A DNA stretch of 64,000 nt from Hyphomicrobiales bacterium. Lineage in GTDB: Bacteria; Pseudomonadota; Alphaproteobacteria; Rhizobiales; Beijerinckiaceae. Of this stretch, positions 54,475-63,445 are shown piece after piece. The translations under genes and the position numbers were made by a program. Numbering within the stretch: position 1 is the stretch's first letter; each line of letters begins with the position of its first letter. The notes below the pieces were generated by a model. It had not been told where the DNA came from and made no database searches. It saw only the letters and a list, made by a program, of their open reading frames with translations. The stretch lies in assembly GCA_900470775.1 (NCBI GenBank), contig UCBZ01000002.1, positions 7,501-71,500 on the forward strand. Reading direction: 5' to 3'.

Positions 54475-55497
54475 ATGACACGCAAGCTCGGCATCGCCGT
54501 GATCGGGCTCGGCCCGGCCTCCCTGCCGCATTCCAAGAGCCTGCTCGATCTCACTGACCGGGCGGAGGTGCGCTACGCGGTCAGCCGGTCGGCTGCGCGG
54601 GCGCAGGCCTTTGCCGGGCAGTTTCCGTTTCCGACCACGACCGATCTCGACGTCGTGCTGGCCGACGGCTCCGTCGATGCGATCATCGTTCTGACGCCGC
54701 CGAGTTCGCATCTCGACGTTTCCGCCCGCTGCCTCGAGGCCGGCAAGCATGTCCTGGTCGAAAAGCCGCTGGAACTGACCAGCGAGCGCGGCCAGCGTCT
54801 CGTCGATACGGCCCGGCGCACCGGCAAGATCTTCGGCGTCGTGCTGCAGCACCGTTTCCGTCCCGCGAGCCTGCGATTGAAGGTGGCGCTCGATGCCGGC
54901 GAACTCGGCAGTGTCGAGGCCGCGTTCCTGCAAGTGCCCTGGTGGCGGCCGCAGAGCTATTACGACGAGCCGGGACGCGGCACGCTGGCACGCGATGGCG
55001 GTGGCGTGCTGCTGACGCAGGCGATCCATTCGCTCGACCTGTTCCGCTCGCTGGTCGGCGTATCGAAGGTGGTCGCGGCGCAGGCGCTGACGACCGGGCT
55101 GCACCGCATGGAGACCGAAGATTACGTCTCGGCGCTGCTCGAAACCGGCAATGGCGCGCCGGCGACACTGGTGATGACGACGGCGGCCTATCCGGGCTAT
55201 CCTGAGCGAATCGAGATCACTGGGACGAAGGGCTTTGCTTCGCTGATCGGCGGGCGCCTGCGCCTTGCTTTCCTCGACGGGCGCGAGGAGATCGTCGAGG
55301 CCGAGGGCTCGACGGGAAGCGGCGCCAACATCATGGACTTCCCCCATGACGCCCACCGCGCCGTCATCGCCGACTTCCTCGACGCCATCGAACATGGCCG
55401 CGACCCGGTCGTGACCGGCGAGGAGGCGCTGGCCTCGCAACGTCTGGTGGATGCGATTCTCTCGGCTGCAGGCTGGAAGGCGACACCGAGCGCCTGA
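54475..55497 (+). CDS. Gfo/Idh/MocA-family oxidoreductase 2
   Basis: The 340-residue protein has a clear dinucleotide start (KLGIAVIGLGPASLPHSKSL), the signature VLVEKPLELTSERGQ with the EKP motif, and DGGGVLLTQAIHSLDLF, the catalytic-helix block. It is only distantly related to the preceding dehydrogenase. Together they could form a two-step redox inversion at a sugar carbon. The start is preceded by TGAGGA overlapping the upstream stop region. Confidence 0.93.
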   Translation: MTRKLGIAVIGLGPASLPHSKSLLDLTDRAEVRYAVSRSAARAQAFAGQFPFPTTTDLDVVLADGSVDAIIVLTPPSSHLDVSARCLEAGKHVLVEKPLELTSERGQRLVDTARRTGKIFGVVLQHRFRPASLRLKVALDAGELGSVEAAFLQVPWWRPQSYYDEPGRGTLARDGGGVLLTQAIHSLDLFRSLVGVSKVVAAQALTTGLHRMETEDYVSALLETGNGAPATLVMTTAAYPGYPERIEITGTKGFASLIGGRLRLAFLDGREEIVEAEGSTGSGANIMDFPHDAHRAVIADFLDAIEHGRDPVVTGEEALASQRLVDAILSAAGWKATPSA

Positions 55498-55510
55498 AGC
55501 GCCGCCTCCC

Positions 55511-55601
55511 GTCATGGTCGGGCCTGTCCCGACCATCCACGTCTTCGCTCGCCGAGCGCTACATTCAAGACGTGGGTCCTCGCCACAAGGGCGAGCATGA
55601 C
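55511..55601. repeat. Palindromic intergenic element 2 (three-stem)
   Basis: An outer GTCATG (55511-55516) and CATGAC (55596-55601) enclose several stems: ATGGTCGGG/CCCGACCAT (55514-55522 with 55528-55536), CCACGTCTT/AAGACGTGG (55537-55545 with 55567-55575) and CTCGCC/GGCGAG. This branched fold lies in the 175-base gap before the GntR gene and looks like a dispersed palindromic repeat. Confidence 0.65.
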
Positions 55602-55625
55602 GAGCGACGCGCACAGCCGCTTGAC

Positions 55626-55643
55626 TTGTATCGGATTTGTATC
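55626..55643 (+). promoter_or_regulatory. Direct repeat TTGTATC before the GntR gene
   Basis: TTGTATC occurs at 55626-55632 and 55637-55643, one helical turn apart, overlapping a plausible promoter (TTGACT at 55621, TTTCAT at 55644, 17-base spacing). It could be an autoregulatory site for the GntR protein that begins 30 bases downstream; this is tentative. Confidence 0.4.
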
Positions 55644-55672
55644 TTTCATGAGGTGTCCCGCCGAGGTCGCCC

Positions 55673-56419
55673 GTGATCCGTTATCAGGAAATCGCCCACA
55701 GCCTTGAGCTCGGCCTTGCGGCCGCTGGTGGCGATTCCCGTGCGATTCCCTCCGAACACGAGCTTTGCGAGCGCTATGGCGCGAGCCGGACGACGATCCG
55801 GGCCGCGCTGAAACAGCTTCAGGACCAAGGGCTGATCGAGCGCCGGCAGGGCAAGGGCACGTTCTATCGGCCGCGCCACATCGCCAAGAATCTCGGCAGC
55901 ATCGTCGATTTCCACACCGAGGCGCGGATGGCAGGACGCATGCCGACGACACGGGTCATCTCGTTGGCCGTCCGACCTGCCGCGCCCGACGAGTTCGCGC
56001 TCTTCGGCCAGGCCATCGCGGTGGGCGGGATCGTCGACCTGACCCGCCTGCGCAGCCTCGACGACGAGCCGGCCGTGCTGCAGCGCTCGCGACTCGGCAA
56101 GGCCGTGCTCGGAGAAGCGCAAGCCCGCGAACTGGTCAACGCCTCGCTCTACCGCTACCTCGCCGAATGCCGGGACGTCCATGTCGCCACCGTCGAGGAG
56201 ACGCTGGAGCCGATCGCGGCCGGCCCGGAGGAGGCGGCTCATCTGCGGGTCGCGACCGGGGCGGCCGTGTTTCGCTCGCAGCGCGTGGCCCGCGACGTCA
56301 CCGGCGCCGTGATCGAGGTCAGCGACAACCTGATCCGGGGCGACATCTACCGCTTCACGATTCATCGGCAAGTCAAAAGCCTCGAATCCGCGGGCCAAGC
56401 CTCGGGAGTGGCGTCGTGA
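55673..56419 (+). CDS. GntR-family regulator, HutC/UTRA type
   Basis: The 248-residue protein has the N-terminal winged helix (IPSEHELCERYGASRTTIRAALKQL, then GLIERRQGKGTFY) and a C-terminal UTRA ligand domain (about 90-235, with RYLAECRDVHVATVEETLEPI and GAAVFRSQRVARD). UTRA regulators sense sugars or phosphosugars. It is the first gene of a nine-gene operon and should control it. Start is a GTG at 55673 in the reading shown, next to the first homologous residues (IRYQEIAHSLE). Confidence 0.9.
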   Translation: MIRYQEIAHSLELGLAAAGGDSRAIPSEHELCERYGASRTTIRAALKQLQDQGLIERRQGKGTFYRPRHIAKNLGSIVDFHTEARMAGRMPTTRVISLAVRPAAPDEFALFGQAIAVGGIVDLTRLRSLDDEPAVLQRSRLGKAVLGEAQARELVNASLYRYLAECRDVHVATVEETLEPIAAGPEEAAHLRVATGAAVFRSQRVARDVTGAVIEVSDNLIRGDIYRFTIHRQVKSLESAGQASGVAS

Positions 56420-57981
56420 GCGTCGTCCTGGCCTGCGACCTTGGTGGAACCAGCTTTCGCGCTGCGCTGATCGATGCAGACGGTGCGACGCGGGCGCAGG
56501 CCATGATCGTTGGGCCGACCGCGATCGACCGCATGGGCTGGTCGGAGATCGATGCGACGGAGTGGTGGCGCATCCTGATCGAGGCTGCCGGGCAACTCGC
56601 CGAGGCCGAACCTGTGCTGTTCGCAGAGACCGAGGCGGTGGCGATCTGTGGCGTCACCCGCACGCAGGTCTTCCTCGGTCGGGACGGGCGCCAGTTGCGC
56701 CCGGCGATGACCTGGAAGGATACGCGCTCGGAGGCTGCCGCTGTGCGGCTGCGCGAGAGGCTGGGCGATTCCCATCCCGAGAGCGCCGGGATCAACGCCT
56801 TCCACCCGCTGGCGCGGCTGGCCTGGCTGCGGGAGGAGGAGGAAGCCTGCTTCCGCGCGCTGGCCTGTGTGCTGGAGCCGAAGGATTATCTGAATGCGCG
56901 CCTGACCGGCCGGCAGGCGGGCGATCCTGTTTCGATGGCGCGGCTTCTGGCGTCGAAGGCAGTCGTCGCAGGCACCGATCCCTTCGCGGCGATTGGCCTG
57001 TCGGCATCGATCCTGCCGCCGGTGCTGGAGCCCTGCGACCGTGTCGGGCCGGTGCTGCCCGGCCTGCCGGCGCCGCTCGACAAGCTTGCGGGCGTGCCGG
57101 TGTTCTGTTCGTCAAGCGACACCTGGGTCGCGGTTGCCGGGCTCGGCGCGCTGCGGCCGGGCTATGCCTACAACATCTCCGGCACGACGGAGGTTCTTGG
57201 TGCCATCGGCCTGGAACCGGTCGAGGCCGAGGGCCTGCTGAGCGTCGACTGGCGCGGCCTCTGGCAGATCGGCGGCCCGAGCCAGAACGGCGCCGATACC
57301 GTGTCCTGGCTGCTCTCGTTGCTCGGGCACCAAACCGACGAGCCCGGCTCGGTCGGCCGCGAGATCAAATCCCTGCTCGCAGGCCGGCGCCATCCGCAGC
57401 CCTTGCTGTTCCTGCCCTATCTCCAGGGCGAGCGCGTGCCCTACTGGAACCCCTCCCTGCGTGGAGCTCTGATCGGGCTCAACCGTCAGCATGGCGCGAC
57501 CGACTTGGCCTATGCGGTGCTGGAGGGCGTCGGCTTCCTGAACCGGATCGTGCTGGAGCGGGCGGAAGCGGCGCTCGGCCAGTCTGTCGCGGAAATCCGC
57601 TTCGGTGGCGGGGCGGCCGCGAACCCGGTCTGGAGCCAGATCAAGGCTGATATCTGCGGCCGTCCGGTCGTGGTCGGGGCCTCGAAGGAGCCCGGACTGC
57701 TCGGCGCGGCCATCGTCGCCTGGACCGGGCTCGGCCGCTTCGCATCGCTGGCGGAGGCGCAAGCCAGGCTCGTCGTATCCGCCGCGCGGTTCGAGCCCGA
57801 GCCGTCGCGCAAGGCGGCCTATGACGCGCTGTTTGCGCTCTATCGGCGCAGCGAGGCGGCGCTGGCGCCGATTTCAGCCGAGCTCTCGATCCTGTCGCGT
57901 AGCGCGGGCGCCCTGCCGGGCATCCACGCGCCGCCGCCGCTTTCCTCGCATCCTTTGCCTCAAAGGACTGATCCTGCATGA
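56416..57981 (+). CDS. FGGY-family carbohydrate kinase
   Basis: The 521-residue protein begins VLACDLGGTSFRAALIDADG, the phosphate-1 motif of FGGY kinases. ICGVTRTQVFL and the internal TWKDTRSEAAAVRLRE follow, then SGTTEVLGAIG (phosphate 2) and RFGGGAAANPVWSQIKADI (adenosine region). A GTG start overlaps the GntR stop (GTGA); the open frame to 55765 is a shadow. It phosphorylates a sugar or polyol delivered by the ABC importer encoded downstream; the sugar is not identifiable. Confidence 0.92.
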   Translation: MSVVLACDLGGTSFRAALIDADGATRAQAMIVGPTAIDRMGWSEIDATEWWRILIEAAGQLAEAEPVLFAETEAVAICGVTRTQVFLGRDGRQLRPAMTWKDTRSEAAAVRLRERLGDSHPESAGINAFHPLARLAWLREEEEACFRALACVLEPKDYLNARLTGRQAGDPVSMARLLASKAVVAGTDPFAAIGLSASILPPVLEPCDRVGPVLPGLPAPLDKLAGVPVFCSSSDTWVAVAGLGALRPGYAYNISGTTEVLGAIGLEPVEAEGLLSVDWRGLWQIGGPSQNGADTVSWLLSLLGHQTDEPGSVGREIKSLLAGRRHPQPLLFLPYLQGERVPYWNPSLRGALIGLNRQHGATDLAYAVLEGVGFLNRIVLERAEAALGQSVAEIRFGGGAAANPVWSQIKADICGRPVVVGASKEPGLLGAAIVAWTGLGRFASLAEAQARLVVSAARFEPEPSRKAAYDALFALYRRSEAALAPISAELSILSRSAGALPGIHAPPPLSSHPLPQRTDPA

Positions 57982-58790
57982 AGACGCTCATTCAGACCGA
58001 TTTCGGCCGCGACCATCTGCTCGTCGGTTGCGTTCATACGCTGGCCCTGCCGGGAACCCCGCTCTACGACCGCAGCGGCGGCATGCGGAAGATCGTCAAA
58101 CAGGCGCGCGAGGAGGCCAGGATTCTGGAGGAGGCCGGCTTCCACGCGCTGCTCTACACCAATGAATCCGACATGCCCTATGAGGCGAACATGCCGATCG
58201 AGGTCGTCGCCGCGATGACCGAGGTCATCGCCGAATGCCAGGCGCAGACCGAGCTGCCGCATGGCGTGAACATGCTGATCGACCCGCCGGCCTCGATCGC
58301 GGTGGCCCATGCCACGGGCGGGCGCTTCGTGCGCGCCTTCCTGACCGGCGCCCTGGTCGGCGATATCGGCATGATGACGCCGGACGGCGCGCGAGCGCTG
58401 CGGCTGCGGGCCAATCTCGGCGCCGGGAACATCCGCATCATCTGCAACGTCACGCCGGGTTTCTCGATCAATCTCGATACGCGTTCGGTCGAGCAGCAGG
58501 CCTCGGGCGCGGTCTTCATCGGGCTTGCCGACATCGTCTGCGTCGGGGGGCCGGCTGCGGGCAAAGAGGCCGATGTCTCGCTGATCGAGCGCGTCGCGAA
58601 ACAGGTTTCGGACACGCCCGTCGCGGTCGGCACCGGTGTAGCGGAGGAGAACATTGCGCGGCTGGCGGAGGTGGCGGAGGTGTTCATCGTCGGCACCTCG
58701 ATCAAATACGACCGCCAGACGCTGAACCCGGTCGAGCCCGCCCGCGCGCAGCGGCTGGTGCGGGCCTATGACAACCGTCGGGCGGCCTGA
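57978..58790 (+). CDS. BtpA/SgcQ family protein
   Basis: The 270-residue TIM-barrel protein carries the family blocks LVGCVHTLALPGTPLY, LLYTNESDMPYEANM, PHGVNMLIDPPASIAVAHATGG and VFIVGTSIKYDRQTLNPVEP. SgcQ-type proteins appear in sugar operons with no proven reaction; a phosphosugar aldolase or isomerase is plausible from the fold. The start overlaps the kinase stop (ATGA), which suggests it acts on the kinase product. Confidence 0.88.
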   Translation: MKTLIQTDFGRDHLLVGCVHTLALPGTPLYDRSGGMRKIVKQAREEARILEEAGFHALLYTNESDMPYEANMPIEVVAAMTEVIAECQAQTELPHGVNMLIDPPASIAVAHATGGRFVRAFLTGALVGDIGMMTPDGARALRLRANLGAGNIRIICNVTPGFSINLDTRSVEQQASGAVFIGLADIVCVGGPAAGKEADVSLIERVAKQVSDTPVAVGTGVAEENIARLAEVAEVFIVGTSIKYDRQTLNPVEPARAQRLVRAYDNRRAA

Positions 58791-58793
58791 GCG

Positions 58794-59573
58794 ATGGCGG
58801 GTCCGGTCACACTCGTCACAGGCGCTTCGGGCGGCATCGGCGGCGCGCTCGCCATGATGCTGGCGGGGCAGGGACATCGGCTCGTGCTGTCGGGGCTCGA
58901 CCAGGCCGGCCTCGACGCCGTCGCCGGGGCGGTGAGCGCGCGCGCTGCCGAGGTCGCGACGATTGCCGGCGACGTGCGCGACCACGAGTTGCCCAAGGTT
59001 TGCGTCGACCTCGCAGTCCAGCGCTTCGGCCGGCTCGACAATCTCGTCACAGGCGCGGGTGCCTCGCGCCCGGTGCCGATGGTCGAGATGGAGGATGACG
59101 AGTGGGACAAGCTCGTCGACATCAACCTCTCGGCGGTGTTCCGCATGTCGAAGGCGGCCTCGCGCCAGATGATCGCGCAGGCTGAGGGTGGCGCGATCGT
59201 CCACATCTCCTCGATCGCCCATGCCAATGGCGGCGCCAATCTCGCCTATGGCTCGGCCAAGGGCGGGGTCGCGACCCTCACCTACGGCATGGCCCAGCAG
59301 CTTGGCTGGCATGGCATTCGCGTGAATGCGGTTGCGCCGGGCATCATCGATACGCCAATGGTGAGAAACGGCTTCGCGCAGCAATTCAATGCGCTGGTCG
59401 AGGGTGCGGCGGTCCGCACGCCGCTCGGACGTTTGGGCAAGCCTGAGGATGTCGCTGCCGTGATCGCCTTCCTGCTTTCGCCGGGCGCGGCCTTCGTCAC
59501 CGGCGCGCTGATCCCGATCACCGGCGGCATCGAGATCCTGCAGCCGATCTCGGCCATCGCGAAGGGGGCCTGA
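58794..59573 (+). CDS. Short-chain dehydrogenase/reductase
   Basis: The 259-residue SDR has the cofactor motif TLVTGASGGIGGALA, the NxxG region as VTGAGASRPVP (Asn replaced by Thr-Gly), the catalytic Ser in VHISSIAHANGG and YGSAKGG as the YxxxK motif (Tyr and Lys intact). PGIIDTPMV follows. It would oxidise or reduce a sugar-derived alcohol in the same pathway. It begins three bases after the BtpA-like gene. Confidence 0.92.
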   Translation: MAGPVTLVTGASGGIGGALAMMLAGQGHRLVLSGLDQAGLDAVAGAVSARAAEVATIAGDVRDHELPKVCVDLAVQRFGRLDNLVTGAGASRPVPMVEMEDDEWDKLVDINLSAVFRMSKAASRQMIAQAEGGAIVHISSIAHANGGANLAYGSAKGGVATLTYGMAQQLGWHGIRVNAVAPGIIDTPMVRNGFAQQFNALVEGAAVRTPLGRLGKPEDVAAVIAFLLSPGAAFVTGALIPITGGIEILQPISAIAKGA

Positions 59574-59578
59574 CGCGG

Positions 59579-60535
59579 ATGAGCCGGATCGCTGCGCGCG
59601 AGGTGATCGGACGCTATGGCACGGCTATCGCCGGGCTGGCGCTGATCCTGTTCTTCCTGATCTTCGCGCCGAATTTCGCCAGCGCCACCAACATCATCAA
59701 CGTGCTCAAGGATACGAGCTTCCTCGCGATCCTGGCGCTCGGTTTCGCGCTCGCCTTCACCGTCGCCGAACTCGATCTCTCGGTCGCCGAGATCGCGAGC
59801 CTGGCGGCCGTGGTCTGCGGTTGGCTGGTCCATTCGCAATACCCGCCGGCCCTGGCCGTGGCAGGCGCGCTGGGGGTAGGCGTCGTGTTCGGCTCGCTGA
59901 ACGGTTTCGGCGTCACCGTGCTGCGCATCCCCTCGCTGATCATGACGCTGGGAACCGCGGCGATCGCCAAGGGCTGCGCCTTCATGATCACGCAGGGCGT
60001 CGCTTTCGTCGGGCGCTGGCCGGTCGGCTTCACCGGGCTGGCACGCGGCTACTCTTTCGGCATCCCCAATCTCGTGCTCTGGATGATCACCGCGACGCTG
60101 TTCGCCTGGGGCCTCGTCAAATGGACCCGCACCGGCGCGCATATGGTCGCGACCGGCGAGGCCGACGAGGCGGCGAGGCTCGCCGGCATTGCGACGGCCA
60201 GGATCAAGCGGATCGGCCTGCTGCTCGCCGGCATCTTCGCGGGGTTGATGGCGGCGCTGCTGGCGGCCAATTTGTCCTCGGCCGCACCGAACATGGCCGG
60301 CGACTACCTGCTCTATGCCATCGCCGCCGTGCTGCTGGGCATGACGATGTTCGAGCCCGGCAAGCCCAATGTACCCGGCACGGTGTTTGCGGCGCTGGTG
60401 CTCAAGGTGCTCGGCAACGGCTTGGTGCTGCTCGGCGCGGCCTATTACATCCAGGACATCGTTCTCGGCGTCATCATCATCGGTTCGGTCGCGTTCTCGG
60501 CCAGCGCGATGAAGACGGCGGCCTTCAAGGTCTGA
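59579..60535 (+). CDS. Sugar ABC transporter permease (RbsC type)
   Basis: The 318-residue protein has about 8-10 membrane segments and the RbsC/AraH signature region AFTVAELDLSVAEIASLAAVVCG. The EAA-like loop is EADEAARLAGIATARIKRIGLLL, followed by a C-terminal IIIGSVAFSASAMKT. It is the membrane channel of a CUT2-type importer whose binding protein and ATPase follow. Confidence 0.95.
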   Translation: MSRIAAREVIGRYGTAIAGLALILFFLIFAPNFASATNIINVLKDTSFLAILALGFALAFTVAELDLSVAEIASLAAVVCGWLVHSQYPPALAVAGALGVGVVFGSLNGFGVTVLRIPSLIMTLGTAAIAKGCAFMITQGVAFVGRWPVGFTGLARGYSFGIPNLVLWMITATLFAWGLVKWTRTGAHMVATGEADEAARLAGIATARIKRIGLLLAGIFAGLMAALLAANLSSAAPNMAGDYLLYAIAAVLLGMTMFEPGKPNVPGTVFAALVLKVLGNGLVLLGAAYYIQDIVLGVIIIGSVAFSASAMKTAAFKV

Positions 60536-60573
60536 CGTTTTCGCAACGATCAAAAACGAGGGGAGTCATCATC

Positions 60574-61515
60574 ATGTTCGGGTTCAGGAAAATGCTGGTC
60601 GCGGCGGCGGCACTGGTGGCGCTCAGCCAGTCGGCGCAGGCCTTTGAGGTCGGCATCGTCGGCTTCCAGTTCTCGTCGGAGACGCATGCGCGCGTCGCCA
60701 ATGCTGCCGCCGCCGCCGCCAAGGCCAGGGGCTGGGGCGTGACGCTGCTGAACTCGGAAGGCGCGCTGCCCAAGCATGCCGAGCAGTTCGATGCGCTGAT
60801 CGCCAAGAAGGTCGACGCCATCATCATCGCCATGGGCAAGCCGGTCGAGGCCGATGCGCAGTTCCAGGCCGCGAAGGCGGCTAAAATCCCGGTCATCACC
60901 GTGCAGTCGGGATCGAGCCCGCATGCGCTGTTCGACATCCAGACCAATGAATACAAGGTCGGATCGGATGCAGCGCTCTATCTGCTCGGCCAGCTCGGCT
61001 ACCAGGGCAACATCGTCACCGCTCGCTTCGACCTGAACGTCGCCTCGCGTATCCGCGGCCGCATCCTCGATGCGGTTCTGGCCGAGAACCAGGGCGTGAA
61101 GGAGCTCGGCAAGTTCTCGATGGCCCGCACCCAAAGCTGGAGGGACGATGTCCGCGCCGGCATGCAGGCGCTGCTTCTGCAGAACCAGGGCAAGATCAAC
61201 GGCATCTGGGCCTCCTTCGACGGGCAGGCCTACATCATCGACGATCTGCTGCAGGCTCAAGGGGTCAAGAAGGGCCAGATCCCGCTGATCTCGGTCGATG
61301 GCGGCAAGGAGACCTATGCCCGCATCGCCGACCCGGCCTCGACCTTCCTCGCCACCGTCGCGATCCCCTTCGAGGAGATGGGCAAGCAGGCGGTCGACGC
61401 GATCCAGACCATCGTCGTCGAGAAGAAGCCAAAGGAGACCGTGGCGAGCGGGCCGTATCTGTTCACGGACGCCGTGCTGGTCGACAAGACGAATGTCGAG
61501 CAGTTTTTGAAGTGA
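60574..61515 (+). CDS. Sugar ABC transporter substrate-binding protein (CUT2 type)
   Basis: The 313-residue periplasmic binding protein has a signal peptide (KMLVAAAALVALSQSAQA, cut near residue 24). The peripla-BP-4 fold is seen in VGIVGFQFSSETHARVANAA, LIAKKVDAIIIAMGKP, KIPVITVQSG and IWASFDGQAYIIDDL. CUT2 proteins of this type bind ribose, autoinducer-2 or other pentoses and nucleosides. GAGGGGAGTCATC precedes the ATG. Confidence 0.93.
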   Translation: MFGFRKMLVAAAALVALSQSAQAFEVGIVGFQFSSETHARVANAAAAAAKARGWGVTLLNSEGALPKHAEQFDALIAKKVDAIIIAMGKPVEADAQFQAAKAAKIPVITVQSGSSPHALFDIQTNEYKVGSDAALYLLGQLGYQGNIVTARFDLNVASRIRGRILDAVLAENQGVKELGKFSMARTQSWRDDVRAGMQALLLQNQGKINGIWASFDGQAYIIDDLLQAQGVKKGQIPLISVDGGKETYARIADPASTFLATVAIPFEEMGKQAVDAIQTIVVEKKPKETVASGPYLFTDAVLVDKTNVEQFLK

Positions 61516-61527
61516 GGAGGCTCCGCC

Positions 61528-61620
61528 GTCATGCTCGGGCTTGACCCGGGCATCTTGGAAACCAGTGCCTTCTCGGCATGAGATCCTCGGGTCGAAGCTT
61601 CGCTCCGCCCGAGAATGACG
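61528..61620. repeat. Palindromic intergenic element 3
   Basis: GTCATGCTCGGG with CCCGGGCAT, and a CTCGGG/CCCGAG pair further in, are framed by GTCAT (61529) and ATGAC (61615-61619). The pattern and the AGATCCTCGGGTCGAAGCTT core resemble dispersed palindromic repeats common in Hyphomicrobiales. It lies between the binding-protein and ATPase genes of one operon, where it could modulate their relative expression. Confidence 0.65.
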
Positions 61621-61651
61621 CCGCGTTGCCCCGTAGCCGGACGGACAGATC

Positions 61652-62416
61652 ATGACCGACACCACCCCCCTGCTTTCGCTGCGCGGCATCGGCAAGGCTT
61701 ACGGCCCCGTCGTCGCCGTGCGCGAGGTCGATCTCGACATCTTCGCCGGCGAGGTGGTCGCGATCTGTGGCGACAATGGCGCCGGCAAGTCGAGCCTGAT
61801 CAAGGTGATCTCGGGGGCGGAGGAGCCGACGGCGGGGTCGATCAGCATGCGCGGCAAGCCGGTTGCCTTCGGCTCGCCGCATGACGCGCTGGAGCACGGC
61901 GTGGCGACGATCTACCAGGATCTGGCGCTCGCGCCGCGGCTCTCGATCGCCCAGAACGTCTTCATGGGCTCGGAACTGACGCGGCCCTTGCTGCTGCCGT
62001 TCCTGCGCGTGCTCGACAAGAAGAAGATGATTGCGGAATCGCAGCGCTACCTTTCGCAGCTCTCTGCTGCAGTCACCGATATGACGCGCGCCGTCGAGCG
62101 GCTGTCGGGCGGGCAGCGGCAGGCGGTGGCGATCTCGCGGGCGCTGCGCTGGAACGCCGAGATCATCATCATGGACGAGCCGACGGCGGCACTCGGCGTC
62201 AAGGAAACGGCGCTCGTGCTCGACCTGATCCGCAAGCTGAAGGCGGATGGGCGCACCGTCATCCTGATCAGCCACAACATGCGCGACGTGGTGGCGCTCG
62301 CCGACCGGGTCGTGATCATGGGAGCGGGCCGCAAATATGTCGATCGGCCGATCGGCGATCTCAGCGCCGACGACATCGCCCATCTGATCATGGCCGGAAA
62401 TGCGAAGGCAGCGTGA
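61652..62416 (+). CDS. Sugar ABC transporter ATPase (single-domain, CUT2 type)
   Basis: The 254-residue ATPase has Walker A GDNGAGKSSL, the signature LSGGQRQAVAISRAL, Walker B IIIMDEPTAALG and the H-loop LISHNM. CUT2 systems usually carry a two-domain ATPase of about 500 residues (RbsA type); this one has a single nucleotide-binding domain, like FrcA, so a dimer must form. It completes the importer with the permease and binding protein. Confidence 0.95.
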   Translation: MTDTTPLLSLRGIGKAYGPVVAVREVDLDIFAGEVVAICGDNGAGKSSLIKVISGAEEPTAGSISMRGKPVAFGSPHDALEHGVATIYQDLALAPRLSIAQNVFMGSELTRPLLLPFLRVLDKKKMIAESQRYLSQLSAAVTDMTRAVERLSGGQRQAVAISRALRWNAEIIIMDEPTAALGVKETALVLDLIRKLKADGRTVILISHNMRDVVALADRVVIMGAGRKYVDRPIGDLSADDIAHLIMAGNAKAA

Positions 62417-62434
62417 AATGTCCCGCATTCCTTT

Positions 62435-62491
62435 CTCAGCCCTCATCCTTCGAGACGCAGGCTGCGCCTGCTCCTCAGAATGAGGGCTGAG
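62435..62491. repeat. Palindromic intergenic element 4 at the nucleoside hydrolase start
   Basis: CTCAGCCCTCAT at 62435-62446 pairs perfectly with ATGAGGGCTGAG at 62480-62491. The right arm ends two bases before the ATG and contains the only ribosome-site candidate (GAGGG). The internal part (TCCTTCGAGACGCAGGCTGCGCC) makes a second hairpin. Folding would hide the ribosome site. Confidence 0.7.
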
Positions 62492-62493
62492 AC

Positions 62494-63423
62494 ATGCGCG
62501 AGCCGATCATCATCGACACCGATCCGGGGCAGGACGATGCGGTCGCGCTGCTGCTCGCCTTTGCGGCCGGCGACCGGCTCGCCTTGCGTGCCATCACCAC
62601 TGTGGCCGGCAATGTCCCGGTCGCGCAGACGACGATCAATGCGCTGCGCATCCGCGATCTTGGCGGAGCGGATATCGTCCCCGTGCATGCCGGCGCCGAA
62701 GGGCCGCTGGTCTTTCCGCTGGAGACGGCCGAGTTCGTCTGCGGGCCGGATGGGCTTGCCGGTGCCGGCCTGCCGCCGCCGAAGAGCACGCGGGCTCCCG
62801 GCCACGCCGTCGAGGCGATCATCGCGATCTGTCGGGCCGCGTCTGATGACGGCATCACGCTGTGCCCGCTGGGACCGCTGACCAATCTCGCGCTCGCCTT
62901 CCGGCTGGCTCCCGACATCCTGCCGAAGGTCAAGCGCATCGTACTGATGGGCGGCGCCATCGGGCTCGGCAACATGACGCCGGCCGCCGAATTCAACGTT
63001 CATGTCGATCCGCATGCGGCGGCAATCGTCTTCGATTGCGGCCGGCCGATCGTGATGTTCGGCCTCGGCGTCACGCTGCAGGCGATCGCCAGCCATGAAC
63101 ATGTCGAGCGCATTGGGGCGCTCGGCAATGCGACCGGCCGGGCGATCCATGGCATGCTGACGCGGCCGCGCCCCGGCGGCCTTGGCACGGCGGGCCATCC
63201 GATGCACGACCCCTGCGTCATCGCGTATCTGCTCTGGCCGGAGCTGTTTGCCGGCCGCGATTGCTTCGTCGAGGTCGAGACCGGCGCCGGGCCCTTGTGC
63301 GGGCGCACGACGATCGACTGGAACGGGCGGCTGAGGCAGCCGGCCAACGCCCATGTCATCGGTTCCGTCGAGGCGCATGAGCTGTTCGAGCGGATGATCG
63401 AACGTCTCGCTACCCTTCCCTGA
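62494..63423 (+). CDS. Nucleoside hydrolase (inosine-uridine preferring family)
   Basis: The 309-residue protein begins with the calcium-site signature IIIDTDPGQDDAVALLLAF. Family blocks VHAGAEGPL, ITLCPLGPLTNLALAF, RIVLMGGAIGLGNMTPAAEFN and HDPCVIAYLLWPELF follow, including the DPC/D site. It cleaves N-ribosides to ribose and base. In an operon with a CUT2 importer, FGGY kinase and BtpA-like protein it suggests that a nucleoside or modified N-glycoside is the imported substrate. A hairpin covers its ribosome site. Confidence 0.94.
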   Translation: MREPIIIDTDPGQDDAVALLLAFAAGDRLALRAITTVAGNVPVAQTTINALRIRDLGGADIVPVHAGAEGPLVFPLETAEFVCGPDGLAGAGLPPPKSTRAPGHAVEAIIAICRAASDDGITLCPLGPLTNLALAFRLAPDILPKVKRIVLMGGAIGLGNMTPAAEFNVHVDPHAAAIVFDCGRPIVMFGLGVTLQAIASHEHVERIGALGNATGRAIHGMLTRPRPGGLGTAGHPMHDPCVIAYLLWPELFAGRDCFVEVETGAGPLCGRTTIDWNGRLRQPANAHVIGSVEAHELFERMIERLATLP

Positions 63424-63445
63424 CTACGCCTGCCGAGGATACGTG

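Noticed and set aside
52237..55614. 1125-codon open frame on the minus strand
   Set aside because: It lies antisense to a binding protein and two dehydrogenases with clear motifs; the translation is His/Arg/Asp-rich and low in family features, typical of high-GC shadow frames.
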